From: Candidatus Methanomethylophilaceae archaeon
GTDB lineage: Archaea; Thermoplasmatota; Thermoplasmata; Methanomassiliicoccales; Methanomethylophilaceae
DNA: 64,000 nt
Assembly (NCBI GenBank): GCA_944320495.1
Contig: CALUHR010000005.1
Location: 248,001 to 312,000 of the forward strand
Direction: 5' to 3'
The translations under genes and the position numbers were made by a program. Numbering within the stretch: position 1 is the first letter of the stretch; each line of letters starts with the position of its first letter. Positions 50,491 to 60,215 of the stretch are shown piece by piece. Under the pieces are notes generated by a model. The model saw only the letters and a list, made by a program, of their open reading frames with translations. It had not been told where the DNA came from and did not search any database.

Positions 50491-51159
50491 TCAGGAAAGG
50501 CTCTGAAACACGGAGAACCGACGGACGTCGCATCGGACGTACTCGTCCGGCAGCTCCGTGGGGACGACCCTGCGTTCCGTCAGGTCGGAGAGCCTCCTCA
50601 GGAACTCGTCCCTCCTGGCTATTGGTATACTCGCCCTCACGTCGACGCGCTCGGAGTACTCGCACTGGGGGCGTACGGCCATGAGGTCGGCCATCTTCGA
50701 CTCGAAGGCGCTGTAGTCCGCGTAGCCCATGTGGAACGAATAGACACAGCACGCCCTGCGGGTCACCCTGGTTACATCGGCGACCGCAATCTTGGCCCCC
50801 TCGGTGTACGCATGCACGAGGCCGCCCGTCCCGAGCAGGGTCCCGCCGAAGTACCTGACCACGACGACCATCGCATCCGTCAGGCCGGTCCCCTTCAGGA
50901 CCGCCAGGATCGGCTTCCCCGCCGTTCCGGAGGGCTCCCCGTTGTCGCTGGACCTCTCCTTCCTCGAGGATCCGCCGTACACCGCCGCCCAGCAGTAGTG
51001 GGTGGCGTCCCTCCATCTGGAGGAGACGGACTCCAGGTTGGACTGGATGGAGCCCTCGTCGGGACACGGCATGCATATCCCGATGAAGCGGGATCCCTTG
51101 AGCGTCAGCTCGCCGGTGGTCTCGCCGGTGATCGTCTCGAAGTCGGATATGCTGCCCAT
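50491..51159 (-). CDS. IMPACT/YigZ family protein
   Basis: 222 residues from ATG 51159. KGSRFIGICMPCPDEGSIQS, ATHYCWAAVYGGSSRKERSS, DNGEPSGTAGKPILAVL and VVVVRYFGGTLLGTGGLVHA are the signature blocks of the UPF0029/IMPACT family. Eukaryotic IMPACT modulates the Gcn2 translation-stress kinase; the prokaryotic role is unknown. The C-terminal half is the usual DUF1949-like domain. Confidence 0.85.
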   Translation of the reverse strand: MGSISDFETITGETTGELTLKGSRFIGICMPCPDEGSIQSNLESVSSRWRDATHYCWAAVYGGSSRKERSSDNGEPSGTAGKPILAVLKGTGLTDAMVVVVRYFGGTLLGTGGLVHAYTEGAKIAVADVTRVTRRACCVYSFHMGYADYSAFESKMADLMAVRPQCEYSERVDVRASIPIARRDEFLRRLSDLTERRVVPTELPDEYVRCDVRRFSVFQSLS

Positions 51160-51434
51160 GTGCGGGTAATTGAGGGGGCCGTTGTTGAAGGTTTTGAGAG
51201 GCACTGTTTTCTCAGAATTTCAATGCCGGTTGATGGCGAGTGGAAACGGATGATGAGAGAGTTTCCATACCGTGGTGTGACGGCAATCACACGCCCCATC
51301 ATGCCCGATGCTACAGATGACTCCGATCCCGCGGTCCGCGGGGACCATCGGGCACCTCGTGGATTCGATGCACGGACGGATTGATGGGCAGGGACGATGG
51401 GGTCCTGAAGGAACCGTTAGAAGGAAAGGGTGGC

Positions 51435-51456
51435 CCCCTCCCCGGTAGGGGAGGGG
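51435..51456 (-). terminator. Hairpin CCCCTCCCC-GGTA-GGGGAGGGG
   Basis: Perfect stem just downstream of the putP gene. The remaining 51160-51434 gap shows nothing recognisable. Confidence 0.6.
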
Positions 51457-51471
51457 ACCTTGGGATCGTTC

Positions 51472-53001
51472 TCAGGCCTCCTCGGGATCCACGTAGTTCT
51501 GGGCGGCCTCGAACTCGTCCAGGACCTCCTGGGAGGGGGCGGGCGTGAGCTTGGCCACGACGACCCCGACGATGAACGCCAGGATGAATCCGGGGAACAG
51601 CGAGTACATTCCGGTGAAGTCCATGAAGGTCTCCCAGAACACGACCACGGCGAATCCGGTGATCATGGCCGCCATGGCTCCCTGCCAGTTCATGCGCTTC
51701 CAGAACAGCGCCAGGATCATGACCGGCGAGAACGCGGATCCGAATCCGGACCAGGCGTAGGACACCAGGCCCATGATGTTGTCGCTGCCGAACAGGGCGA
51801 GGCACATGCCGATGATCGAGATGATCACGACGATGATCCTCGCGAGCCACATGAGGTTCCTCTCGGAGATGTGGACCCTGCTGCTCTTGGCCAGGACGTC
51901 GTTGGTGATGGACGACGCGGAGACCAGGAGCTGGGAGCTCGCGGTGGACATGATGGCCGCGAGGATGGCCGCGAACACCACTCCGAGAAGGAACGGGGCG
52001 GTCTCCTGGAAGAGCTCCTGGGCGGTGTACATGAACACGAACTCCGCCTCGCTGGAGGACATGGACAGGATGTCGATGCCGTTCATCGGCAGGTAGACGC
52101 CAGCGATGATTCCGATCAGGCACACGAAGGACAGGGCGAGGATACCCCAGATCAGGGAGACCCTGCGGGCGACCTTGATCTCGGAGACCTTCCTGATGGA
52201 CATGTACCTGACGACGATGTGGGGCATTCCGTAGTATCCGAGACCCCAGACGAGTCCAGAGATCACGACGGTGAGCGTGATGGGGACACCGGCGTTGTAG
52301 AAGAAGTCGGTGTAGCCGGGCATCTCGGTGGCCATGATCTCGTCCCATCCAGCCGAGATGGTGTCCCATCCCAGGTCCCCGATGATGACCAGCGGGACCA
52401 TGACGATGACGATGACCATCAGGATGGCCTGGAAGAAGTCGGTCCAGCAGAGTGCCTTGTACCCTCCGAGGAACGTGTAGAGGATGATGACGAGACCTCC
52501 GACGAGGATCCCCAGCTGCATTCCGCTGTCCTCCAGGAGCATCTCCATGACGATGCCGCAGCTCTTGAAGCCGGAACCGACGTAGATGGTGAAGAAGAAC
52601 AGGATGACCACGGCGCAGATGATCCTCAGATATCCCTTGTGGTCGGCGAAGCGGTTGGAGAAGAACTCCGGCATGGTAAGGGAGTTCTTGGAGACGACGG
52701 AGTGTTTCCTGAGCCTCTTGGCCACGAAGAGCCAGGAGGTGTACGATCCTATGAGGAGGCCGATTCCGATCCAGGCCTGTCCCAGTCCCATCAGGACGAT
52801 GGATCCGGGAAGCCCCATCAGGAGCCAGCCGCTCATGTCCGATGCCTGTGCGGACATGGCGCTTACGTATGGGCCGAACGACCTACCCCCGAGGATGTAA
52901 TCCTCCATGCTGTCGCGGTCCTTGACCTTCCAGAAGTGGACACCGATCAGGATCAGCGCGATGAAGTAGATGACGAACGCCACCGCTGTCATTGCGTCCA
53001 T
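51472..53001 (-). CDS. putP: Sodium/proline symporter PutP
   Basis: 509 residues, about 13 membrane helices. DYILGGRSFGPYVSAMSAQA SDMSGWLLMG (about 33-62), FTIYVGSGFKS, AILAAIMSTASSQLLVSASS and YAWSGFGSAFSPVM are characteristic of the SSS-family PutP, which imports proline with Na+. ATG 53001; a TATA-like stretch lies in the AT-rich 53010-53050. Confidence 0.88.
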   Translation of the reverse strand: MDAMTAVAFVIYFIALILIGVHFWKVKDRDSMEDYILGGRSFGPYVSAMSAQASDMSGWLLMGLPGSIVLMGLGQAWIGIGLLIGSYTSWLFVAKRLRKHSVVSKNSLTMPEFFSNRFADHKGYLRIICAVVILFFFTIYVGSGFKSCGIVMEMLLEDSGMQLGILVGGLVIILYTFLGGYKALCWTDFFQAILMVIVIVMVPLVIIGDLGWDTISAGWDEIMATEMPGYTDFFYNAGVPITLTVVISGLVWGLGYYGMPHIVVRYMSIRKVSEIKVARRVSLIWGILALSFVCLIGIIAGVYLPMNGIDILSMSSSEAEFVFMYTAQELFQETAPFLLGVVFAAILAAIMSTASSQLLVSASSITNDVLAKSSRVHISERNLMWLARIIVVIISIIGMCLALFGSDNIMGLVSYAWSGFGSAFSPVMILALFWKRMNWQGAMAAMITGFAVVVFWETFMDFTGMYSLFPGFILAFIVGVVVAKLTPAPSQEVLDEFEAAQNYVDPEEA

Positions 53002-53193
53002 TTTGTTACCTTGGAGGGGTTTTAAGAGATGTATAACATAAAAAGAAAACCCCTGCCGAACATTCGGATACGGACGAAACACCCTGCCGTCCGTCTGCCG
53101 TCGGGACAGGGGAGGACGTCGTCGACCGTCCGCATATCGTGCCCCGACACCCTGGGGCCAAAGATAAACTAGATAACATTACATCACCGCATC

Positions 53194-54267
53194 ATGCCCA
53201 GTTTCGATCCAGAGGCTCCCTTCGATGAACTCCCTCCTCTCCCACCGAGAGAGGAGATCGAGACGGAATCCGTCCTGAGAGCCTGCATCGGAGCATCCAG
53301 AGCATTGGGAGAACTCAGAGGACTCGTGGAGACCGTCCCTGAGCAGAGGATCCTCCTCGAACTCCTGCCACTGCAGGAATCCAGGTCCAGCTCCGAGATC
53401 GAGAACATCCTGTCCTCACGGAACAGACTCTTCGTGGCGGCCACGGGCGGTGATGAATCCGACAGATTCACCAGAGAGGTCCTGAGATACAATCAGGCCC
53501 TCATGAGGTACAACCATACGGTCCCCGATCACACAGCATTGTGCGGGATCTGCTCCATCATATGCGATCAACCCATGAACTATCGCAGAACGGACGATGA
53601 CGAGGTCTTCCTCGTGTCATATGCCGGCAGAGGAACGTCATACACCCCTCCGTCCGGAAGCAATGTAGGGCGTCTGATGAACAATCTGATGGAGTACATA
53701 TTCACAGACGACGAGACGGACCCGCTCATCAAGATGGCCGTCATGCACTACCAATTCGAAGCCATACATCCGTTCTTTGACGGGAACTGTCGCACAGGCA
53801 GGATCCTCAACATTCTGTACCTGCAGTACAACAGACTCCTGAATGAACCGATACTCTTCCTGAGCCAGTACATCATCGATCGCAAGAGCGAGTACTACCG
53901 TCTCCTGAGAAACGTAACATCGGGATCCGCATGGGAACCGTGGATCGTATTCATGCTGGAGGGCGTTCGTGAGACGTCTCTCTCCACGATACGCACGATC
54001 AGAGGCATAAGAAGACTGATGAATGAGACCGCTCCCAGATGCGAGGCGCTCAACATACCCATGTCGGCGATGGAATCGATCTTCTCCAATCCTTTCTGCA
54101 CGATATCCCGGATGCAAGCGGAAGTCGGATGCAGCAGGGCAACTGCCGCCAAATATCTGAGGGCGATGGAAGCGGGAGGGATCCTATCGTCGGAGAGGAA
54201 GGGGAGGACCGTCGTGTATCGCAACGACGGCCTCCTGAGTTTGTTCCGGGAGCGACGACGTGACTAA
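53194..54267 (+). CDS. Fic-domain AMPylase with wHTH
   Basis: 357 residues. Inhibitory motif S66-S-E-I-E70-N71 in the N-terminal helix (class II Fic), active-site HPFFDGNCRTGR beginning at His192, and a C-terminal winged helix (TISRMQAEVGCSRATAAKYL). Class II Fic proteins AMPylate or deAMPylate targets and are autoinhibited by the Glu. Start fits the TATA-like AAGATAAACT at 53161. The stop codon lies inside the duplicated terminator at 54251. Confidence 0.88.
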   Translation: MPSFDPEAPFDELPPLPPREEIETESVLRACIGASRALGELRGLVETVPEQRILLELLPLQESRSSSEIENILSSRNRLFVAATGGDESDRFTREVLRYNQALMRYNHTVPDHTALCGICSIICDQPMNYRRTDDDEVFLVSYAGRGTSYTPPSGSNVGRLMNNLMEYIFTDDETDPLIKMAVMHYQFEAIHPFFDGNCRTGRILNILYLQYNRLLNEPILFLSQYIIDRKSEYYRLLRNVTSGSAWEPWIVFMLEGVRETSLSTIRTIRGIRRLMNETAPRCEALNIPMSAMESIFSNPFCTISRMQAEVGCSRATAAKYLRAMEAGGILSSERKGRTVVYRNDGLLSLFRERRRD

Positions 54268-54331
54268 TTTCTTCGGTTTTTTAGTCACGACAGCGACGAC
54301 GTGACTAATTTCTTCGGTTTTTTAGTCACGT
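54251..54331. repeat. 41-bp tandem duplication of a terminator hairpin
   Basis: The unit AGCGACGACGTGACTAATTT followed by CTTCGGTTTTTTAGTCACGA occurs at 54251 and again at 54292, identical over about 40 bp. Each unit folds as GTGACTAA/TTAGTCAC with a T-run in the loop side. It sits between convergent genes and overlaps the Fic stop codon, so it likely terminates both. Confidence 0.85.
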
Positions 54332-54339
54332 CGCCGGAC

Positions 54340-56175
54340 TCACTCCTCCGGGTCGAACTGGCTGTTGTACAGCTCGGCGTAGAAGCCTCCCTGGGCCAGC
54401 AGCCCGTCGTGGGTGCCCTGCTCGATGATGTTGCCGTCCCGCATCACCAGAATCAGGTCGGAGTTCCTGATGGTGGACAGCCTGTGGGCTATCACGAAGG
54501 ACGTGCGGTTCTCCGTCAGGCGGTCCATTGCCTCCTGGATGACTCTCTCCGTGCGGGTGTCAACCGAGCTCGTCGCCTCGTCGAGGATCAGCAGCGGCGC
54601 GTCCTCGATCATGGCCCTGGCTATGGTGACCTGCTGCCTCTGGCCGGCGGACATCTCCGACGCGTCGTTGATGCGCGTGTCGTAGCCGTCCGGCAGTGTC
54701 TGGACGTAATGGTACAGGCCCACGGCCCTGCAGACCTCGTCCAGCCTCTCGTCCGTGACGCCCTCCTTGGAGTACACCAGGTTCTCCCTGAGGGTGCCCT
54801 CGAAGAGCCAGGTGTCCTGGAGGACCATGCAGAACAGGTCGTGGACGTCCTCCCTCCGCATGTCGCGGGTGGACACGCCGTCGATGAGGATGTCCCCGGA
54901 GCTCACCTCGTAGAACCTCATGAGCAGGTTGACCATGGTGGTCTTGCCCGCACCTGTCGGTCCGACGATGGCGACCTTCTGTCCGGGCAGGACCTCGGCC
55001 GAGAAGCCGTGGATGATCTCCCTGTCCGGGGTGTACCCGAAACGGACGTCCCTGAACTCCACGTGGCCCTCCACATGGTCGAGCCTGGCGGACTTGCCGG
55101 ACTCGTCCTCCATCTCGGGCTCGTCGAGGAACCCGAAGACCCTCTCCGCGGCGGCGGCTACGGCCTGCATGGAGACGACGGCCTGGGAGATCTGGGTCAG
55201 CGGTTGGGTGAACAGGCGGACGTAGATCATGAACGCCATGATGACGCCGAAGGAGATGCTGCCGTCGATGCACAGCAGGGCACCGACGATGCAGACCATC
55301 ACGTATCCCAGGTTCCCGATGAAGTTCATGAAGGGCATCATCAGGCCGCCCAGGAACTGGGACATGAACCCGGACCTGTACAGGCTCCTGTTGATGCCGT
55401 CGAACTCCGCCTTGGCGGCGGCCTCGCCGCCGTAGGTCTTCATGACCAGGTGCCCGGAGTACATCTCCTCCACGTGCCCGTTCATGGCCCCGAGGTCCGT
55501 TTGCTGGCGGTCGAAGTACTTCTGCGAGCGGCCCATGACCACGGCCATGAAGGCGAACCCCGCCAGGGAGGAGAGGATCGCCGTGGCGGCCATCGTCATG
55601 TTCGTGTAGAGCATCATGATGACAGAGCCCGCCAGGAGCGTTATGGAGGTGGCCATCGTGCTGATGCTCTGGTTCATCGACTGGCCCAGCGTGTCCACGT
55701 CGTTGGTGACGCGGCTCATCACGTCCCCGGTGGTGCTGGAGTCGAAGTAGCGCAGGGGCAGCCTGTTGATCTTCCTCGAGATGTCGCGGCGGAAGTTGGA
55801 CGCCGTCCTCTGCGATATCGTGGTCATGATGTACTGCTGCACGAAGGTAAGCACCGCGCTCACGGCGTACAGCGCCACCAGGAGCAGGCAGAGCGAGACT
55901 ATCCTGTCGAGGTCCATCTGACCGACGATCCACTCGCCGTTCTCAATGTCGAATACCGAGACGCCCGCCTGGATCAGGTCGGTCACGTCGCTGATGATGT
56001 TCGGTCCGGCGAGCGTGAGGACCGTCCCCACGCAGGCGATGACCATCGCTACGAGGAACGGTATCCTGTAGCTCCCCATGTACTCGAAGAGGCGCCTCCA
56101 GGCCAGCCTGAAATCGTCCGCCTTGGCGCCCCCCATCGGGGGCCCCCTCCTTCCGTGTCCGGGTGCGGGGCTCAT
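54340..56175 (-). CDS. ABC exporter half-transporter, subunit 2
   Basis: 611 residues from ATG 56175 (4-bp overlap with the partner gene). Six membrane helices (about 40-330), then ATPase with GPTGAGKTTMVN, a typical signature region (ASEMSAGQRQQVTIARA), and LLILDEATSSVDTRTE. With the gene at 56172 it forms a heterodimeric type IV (MdlAB/LmrCD-like) exporter. Substrate unknown; multidrug or lipid export is typical. Confidence 0.85.
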   Translation of the reverse strand: MSPAPGHGRRGPPMGGAKADDFRLAWRRLFEYMGSYRIPFLVAMVIACVGTVLTLAGPNIISDVTDLIQAGVSVFDIENGEWIVGQMDLDRIVSLCLLLVALYAVSAVLTFVQQYIMTTISQRTASNFRRDISRKINRLPLRYFDSSTTGDVMSRVTNDVDTLGQSMNQSISTMATSITLLAGSVIMMLYTNMTMAATAILSSLAGFAFMAVVMGRSQKYFDRQQTDLGAMNGHVEEMYSGHLVMKTYGGEAAAKAEFDGINRSLYRSGFMSQFLGGLMMPFMNFIGNLGYVMVCIVGALLCIDGSISFGVIMAFMIYVRLFTQPLTQISQAVVSMQAVAAAAERVFGFLDEPEMEDESGKSARLDHVEGHVEFRDVRFGYTPDREIIHGFSAEVLPGQKVAIVGPTGAGKTTMVNLLMRFYEVSSGDILIDGVSTRDMRREDVHDLFCMVLQDTWLFEGTLRENLVYSKEGVTDERLDEVCRAVGLYHYVQTLPDGYDTRINDASEMSAGQRQQVTIARAMIEDAPLLILDEATSSVDTRTERVIQEAMDRLTENRTSFVIAHRLSTIRNSDLILVMRDGNIIEQGTHDGLLAQGGFYAELYNSQFDPEE

Positions 56176-57917
56176 AGTCCCAGCTCCTCGTCGGACAGCT
56201 GCGACCTTGCGATGTCCAGGTAAACCGGGCATGTGCGGAGCAGCTCCTCGTGCCTTCCCATGCCGACCACCTCGCCGTCGTCGAGGACGACGATCCTGTC
56301 GGCGTCGATTATGGTGCCTATCCTCTGGGCCACGATCAGCATCGTCGCCCCGGAGACCTCCCTCCTCAGGGCCTCCCTCAGGACCCTGTCGGTCCTGTAG
56401 TCCAGCGCGGAGAACGAGTCGTCGAAGATGTAGATCTCCGGATCACGGCAGACCGCCCTGGCTATGGAGAGCCTCTGCCTCTGGCCTCCGGACAGGTTCG
56501 TCCCGCCCTGGGCGACCTCCGATCCGTACCCGCCCTCCTTGGACTCCACGAACTCGGCCGCCTGGGCGATGCCGACGGCCCTCCGGACCTGCTCCTCCGT
56601 GGAGGCTTCCGACCCGTGGCCGTACCTCACGTTGGACTCTATCGTGCCCTTGAACATGAACGCCTTCTGCGGGACGTACCCGATCCTGTCCCTCAGGTCC
56701 TGGAGGCGGTACTCCCTCACGTCGACGCCGTCGACGAGCACCTGGCCCTCCGTGGCGTCGTACAGCCTGGGGATCAGGTCCACCGCGGTGGTCTTCCCGC
56801 TCCCGGTGGCGCCGATGATGGCGACGGTCTCGCCCTTGGAGGCGGTGAAGCTGACGCCGTGCAGCACGTCGCCCGATGTGCCGGGATATCTGAACGACAC
56901 GTTCCTGAACTCCACGGTGCCCTCCCTCGGGGCCTCCGCGCCGGGGCCGTCCCTGATCGATGGCACGGTGTTGATGACCTCCTGCACGCGCTTGGAGGCG
57001 ACCATCGCACGCGGGAGTATCATGAAGATCATCACCAGCATGATGAACGACATCACGACCTGCATCGCGTACGAAGAGAACACGACCATGTCGGAGAACA
57101 GGACCAGCTGGTCCTGCATGGCGGCGGCATCGATCAGCGTCGCGCCGATCCAGTATATCGCCAGCGACAGGCCGTTCATGACAAGCATCATCGCGGGGAA
57201 CATCGTGGCCATGGCGCGGTTGGCCGAGAGGTTGGTGTCCGTGAGCTCCCTGTTGGCCTCCTCGGACTTGGCCTCCTGATAGGACTCGGCGTTGTACGCG
57301 CGGACCACGCGGATGCCCGAGAGGTTCTCCCTGGTGACCCTGTTGACGTTGTCGGTGAGCCCCTGGATCCTCTTGAACCTGGGGATGGCGTACAGCATCA
57401 CGATCGAGATTATCGTGACGATGGCCACGACGCCCACGGCGGTGGCGACGGTCCACTCCCAGTTCTTGTCCAGGATCTTCGTGATCGCCCAGACGGCCAT
57501 GATCGGCGCCCGGATCATGATCATCAGGCCCATGGCCGTAGTCATCTGGATCTGGGTGATGTCATTGGTGGAGCGGGTTATGAGGCTCGACGTGGAGAAC
57601 CTGTTCATCTCCTCCAAAGAGAACGACTGCACCGCGGAGTACTCCAGGTCCCTCAGGCGCATGGAGAAGGACGTGGCGATCCACGCCGCGAGGCACCCCA
57701 CCACGACCGAGACCACGAGGCTGCCGAACGCGCACGCCAGCATCATGCCGCCGTCGCTCAGGACGACGTCCATGTCCGTGTCCATCCCGGTCAGCTGGGC
57801 CGTGATCGAGGTCATGTACCCCGGGATCTCCAGCTCCAGGTAGACCATGATCGCGACGAGCACGACGCAGACCGCGATGGCCGCCCAGTGCTTCGCGTTC
57901 ATGTACTTCAGTATCAT
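56172..57917 (-). CDS. ABC exporter half-transporter, subunit 1
   Basis: 581 residues from ATG 57917. Membrane part about 1-320; ATPase with GATGSGKTTAVD, signature TNLSGGQRQRLSIARA, and IYIFDDSFSALDYRTD, where the usual catalytic Glu after Walker B is Asp. Subunit 2 has Glu (LDEA). One degenerate and one consensus site is the rule in heterodimeric exporters such as LmrCD and TM287/288. Overlaps the regulator upstream by ATGA. Confidence 0.85.
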   Translation of the reverse strand: MILKYMNAKHWAAIAVCVVLVAIMVYLELEIPGYMTSITAQLTGMDTDMDVVLSDGGMMLACAFGSLVVSVVVGCLAAWIATSFSMRLRDLEYSAVQSFSLEEMNRFSTSSLITRSTNDITQIQMTTAMGLMIMIRAPIMAVWAITKILDKNWEWTVATAVGVVAIVTIISIVMLYAIPRFKRIQGLTDNVNRVTRENLSGIRVVRAYNAESYQEAKSEEANRELTDTNLSANRAMATMFPAMMLVMNGLSLAIYWIGATLIDAAAMQDQLVLFSDMVVFSSYAMQVVMSFIMLVMIFMILPRAMVASKRVQEVINTVPSIRDGPGAEAPREGTVEFRNVSFRYPGTSGDVLHGVSFTASKGETVAIIGATGSGKTTAVDLIPRLYDATEGQVLVDGVDVREYRLQDLRDRIGYVPQKAFMFKGTIESNVRYGHGSEASTEEQVRRAVGIAQAAEFVESKEGGYGSEVAQGGTNLSGGQRQRLSIARAVCRDPEIYIFDDSFSALDYRTDRVLREALRREVSGATMLIVAQRIGTIIDADRIVVLDDGEVVGMGRHEELLRTCPVYLDIARSQLSDEELGL

Positions 57918-58513
57918 TCCCCGGCCCCCTCCGGTCCGATCGGTATCGTCCCGATGCGGTTCTCGGCCACACTCTCCCTCCTCTGCGGAGGGGTGAGCAC
58001 GAAGGCCAGGGTGTGCAGCCTCTGGTCCTCCGACGTGCGCGCCAGGTACGGCTCCATCAGGGACACCATGTCCCACGACAGCTTCCTGGCCTGCTCCTCC
58101 GTGAGATACACCCCGGTGGACGCGAAACCCGTGCTGTCCCTGTTGAGGTCCGCATCCGGGTCCTCCGAGTACTCCTCGAAGTCCCTCATGAGCCCGAGCA
58201 TGAACGTCCCGAACATGCTGCAGTAGCCCTTCAGGTCGTTCTCCCTCACCATGTCGACGTCGAAGTGCTCGAAGTCGAACGAGATGTCATAGGTCCGTTC
58301 GATGACGGCGCGGACCTTCGTCTCCGACACCACCCGTATGATGCCGGCCTCCTGCATCCCGCCGAGCGCCCTGTAGACGGTGGTCTGGGATGCGCCGGTC
58401 TCCTGTAGGATGGTCTTGGCCGTCATCGGCCCGTTCCTCGCCAGGAGCATCAGTATCCTGAGCTTCAGCGGATTCCCGATGCACTCGTGGACGTCCGCAA
58501 TGTCCATTCCCAT
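57914..58513 (-). CDS. ArsR-like winged-helix regulator
   Basis: 199 residues from ATG 58513, about 25 bp after the TATA box CTTATATCG, so probably leaderless. The wHTH (ECIGNPLKLRILMLLARNGP; ILQETGASQTTVYRALGGMQ) is at about 8-60, followed by a ligand-binding or dimer domain. It heads the exporter operon and likely senses a drug or metabolite and controls it. Confidence 0.8.
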   Translation of the reverse strand: MGMDIADVHECIGNPLKLRILMLLARNGPMTAKTILQETGASQTTVYRALGGMQEAGIIRVVSETKVRAVIERTYDISFDFEHFDVDMVRENDLKGYCSMFGTFMLGLMRDFEEYSEDPDADLNRDSTGFASTGVYLTEEQARKLSWDMVSLMEPYLARTSEDQRLHTLAFVLTPPQRRESVAENRIGTIPIGPEGAGE

Positions 58514-58704
58514 GGACGAGGGCTCTCGTTTTCGATATAAGAACATTACCGTTTTGGAAACATAACCAACGAAGGAATGTTGTCACGAAGAGAATGATCG
58601 ATGATGGACGGGATGGGAAGAACGGCGCCCGCCCCGTGGAAGGGCGGACGCCTAGAGGCAGCAAATGTACTCGGGACAGCGGATCGTCCCGGCATAGGGG
58701 GAAC

Positions 58705-58929
58705 TCAGGCCAGGTCCCTGGCGAGCAGGGCCTGCTTGACGGTGGGCGACGCGATGATCCTCCCGTGGATCCTGGTGCTGGACACCGTCTGCTCGATGAG
58801 CTCTGGCGTGACGTCCTCGTCCGCGACGACGAGGCCGACGAGCTCGATGTCGGTCTTCTTGCCCGAATCCCTGAGACCCTCCAGATATCTGCGGCTGAGT
58901 CTCAGCGTACGGAACATGGTTTTCGGCAT
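58705..58929 (-). CDS. Small conserved-looking hypothetical protein
   Basis: 74 residues, ATG with GAGGAGG seven bases upstream and a TATA-like TTTATATCTG near 58980. Sequence LRDSGKKTDIELVGLVVADE and IIASPTVKQALLARDLA. No family recognised, but promoter, ribosome site and composition support a real gene. Confidence 0.6.
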   Translation of the reverse strand: MPKTMFRTLRLSRRYLEGLRDSGKKTDIELVGLVVADEDVTPELIEQTVSSTRIHGRIIASPTVKQALLARDLA

Positions 58930-59072
58930 TGATATTCCTCCTCGGTCTGAACCGTTGCATCTGCATTATCACACAGATATAAATGTTTAATGTTTAACGA
59001 TAAACCCGTAATGTTTCGGTTAACTTGGATAGAAACAGATTAATATTGACTTGACCTGGAAGAGCCGATAGC

Positions 59073-59573
59073 ATGGATGAGGAGAGTCTGGTCAGGCTCA
59101 GGAGGATATGCGGGATAGGGTCCTGGATCGCCGTCATCGTCAGCATCTTCATGGCCCTGCTGCTGGTCTCCAGCGCCGTCAACCTGTCGCGGTGCTCCCT
59201 CGACCCGGAGTTCTGCCTCCCCATGATGAACCACGTCCAGTCGTGCCTCTCGTCCATGGAGGACCTCCTGATGGGCGCGTTCGGCATCATCCTCTGCGTG
59301 ATCGCCTATCGCCTCCTCAGGAACAACGGCGATGGGTACACCCCGTTCACCCGCGAAAACGTGACCGGCATGAAGACCATCGCCACCGTCGCCATCATCG
59401 GCTTCGCCATCATACTCTGTGCCCAGATCTTCATGATCGTCGTGATGGATCCCGATGAGTGGTGGATCGACTTCCCCATGAGCCTCGTGATCCTAGCGGT
59501 CATCACCTATGTCTTCGCCCTACTGATGGAATACGGCACCGTCCTCCAGACGGAATCTGACCACTTCCTGTGA
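59073..59573 (+). CDS. DUF2975-like membrane protein
   Basis: 166 residues, four hydrophobic helices (about 12-34, 62-82, 103-125, 133-152). Between helices 2 and 3, GYTPFTRENVTGMKTIATVA matches the 'PF..eNv..lk.ia' signature of DUF2975. Such proteins are usually encoded with a small Cro/C1 regulator, as here at 59578, and may modulate it from the membrane. Confidence 0.75.
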   Translation: MDEESLVRLRRICGIGSWIAVIVSIFMALLLVSSAVNLSRCSLDPEFCLPMMNHVQSCLSSMEDLLMGAFGIILCVIAYRLLRNNGDGYTPFTRENVTGMKTIATVAIIGFAIILCAQIFMIVVMDPDEWWIDFPMSLVILAVITYVFALLMEYGTVLQTESDHFL

Positions 59574-59577
59574 TACC

Positions 59578-60156
59578 ATGCCGATAATCCTCAGACTCGA
59601 CCGGATCATGGTGGACAGGAAGATGTCCCTGAAGGAGCTGGCAGAGAACGTCGGCATCTCCTACGTCAACCTGTCCAAGATCAAGACCGGGAAGGTTCAG
59701 GGGATTAGGTTCTCCACCCTGGAGTCCATTTGCGAGACGTTGGGATGCCAGCCAGGCGACATACTCGAGTTCGTTCCCGGGGAGCACCTCTGTGACGCCT
59801 GCGACGACGGGTTCTCCGGCGAGGCCGCGGAACACGACAGGCATACCCGCCATCGTGGTTCCGGCGAGCATGCGCGACGTCTGCTTCGCTCCATTCGGAG
59901 CCCATGGCCGAGTGGGACCTGGGCGGCACGTCCGACAAGAACGTCCGGACCCTGCCCCCATCCGTTCTCGGTCCCGTGCCGCTGCATCAGCCACGGACGG
60001 CCCATCTGGACGCCCTGTAGCTTCTCCCGATGTCCCTGGGGGGTGAGTCCGGAGCGGCGGGGTGCTCTGAGACCGCGACCTCCGACGGGCTCTCCGACAT
60101 TCTTGCTCCGCGAACGCGGCGTCCATAACGAAGGGCACACAGGGATATGGGGATGA
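59578..60156 (+). CDS. Cro/C1 HTH regulator with unusual C-terminal run-on
   Basis: 192 residues as an open frame, but only the first about 65 (PIILRLDRIMVDRKMSLKEL ... STLESICETLGCQPGDILEF) form the YozG-type HTH that pairs with DUF2975 proteins; these normally end near here. From about residue 72 the frame becomes Arg/Pro/Ser-rich and unlike protein, suggesting a lost stop or a frameshift. Starts 5 nt after the DUF2975 stop. Confidence 0.65.
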   Translation: MPIILRLDRIMVDRKMSLKELAENVGISYVNLSKIKTGKVQGIRFSTLESICETLGCQPGDILEFVPGEHLCDACDDGFSGEAAEHDRHTRHRGSGEHARRLLRSIRSPWPSGTWAARPTRTSGPCPHPFSVPCRCISHGRPIWTPCSFSRCPWGVSPERRGALRPRPPTGSPTFLLRERGVHNEGHTGIWG

Positions 60157-60189
60157 GAACGGCCCGAGGGCCGGCAAACGGTTTAAGAT

Positions 60190-60210
60190 GAGGGGGTTCG
60201 ACGCCCCCTC
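60190..60210 (-). terminator. Hairpin GAGGGGG/CCCCCTC
   Basis: Seven-bp stem six bases beyond the stop of the MMPL gene. Confidence 0.6.
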
Positions 60211-60215
60211 GTTTC

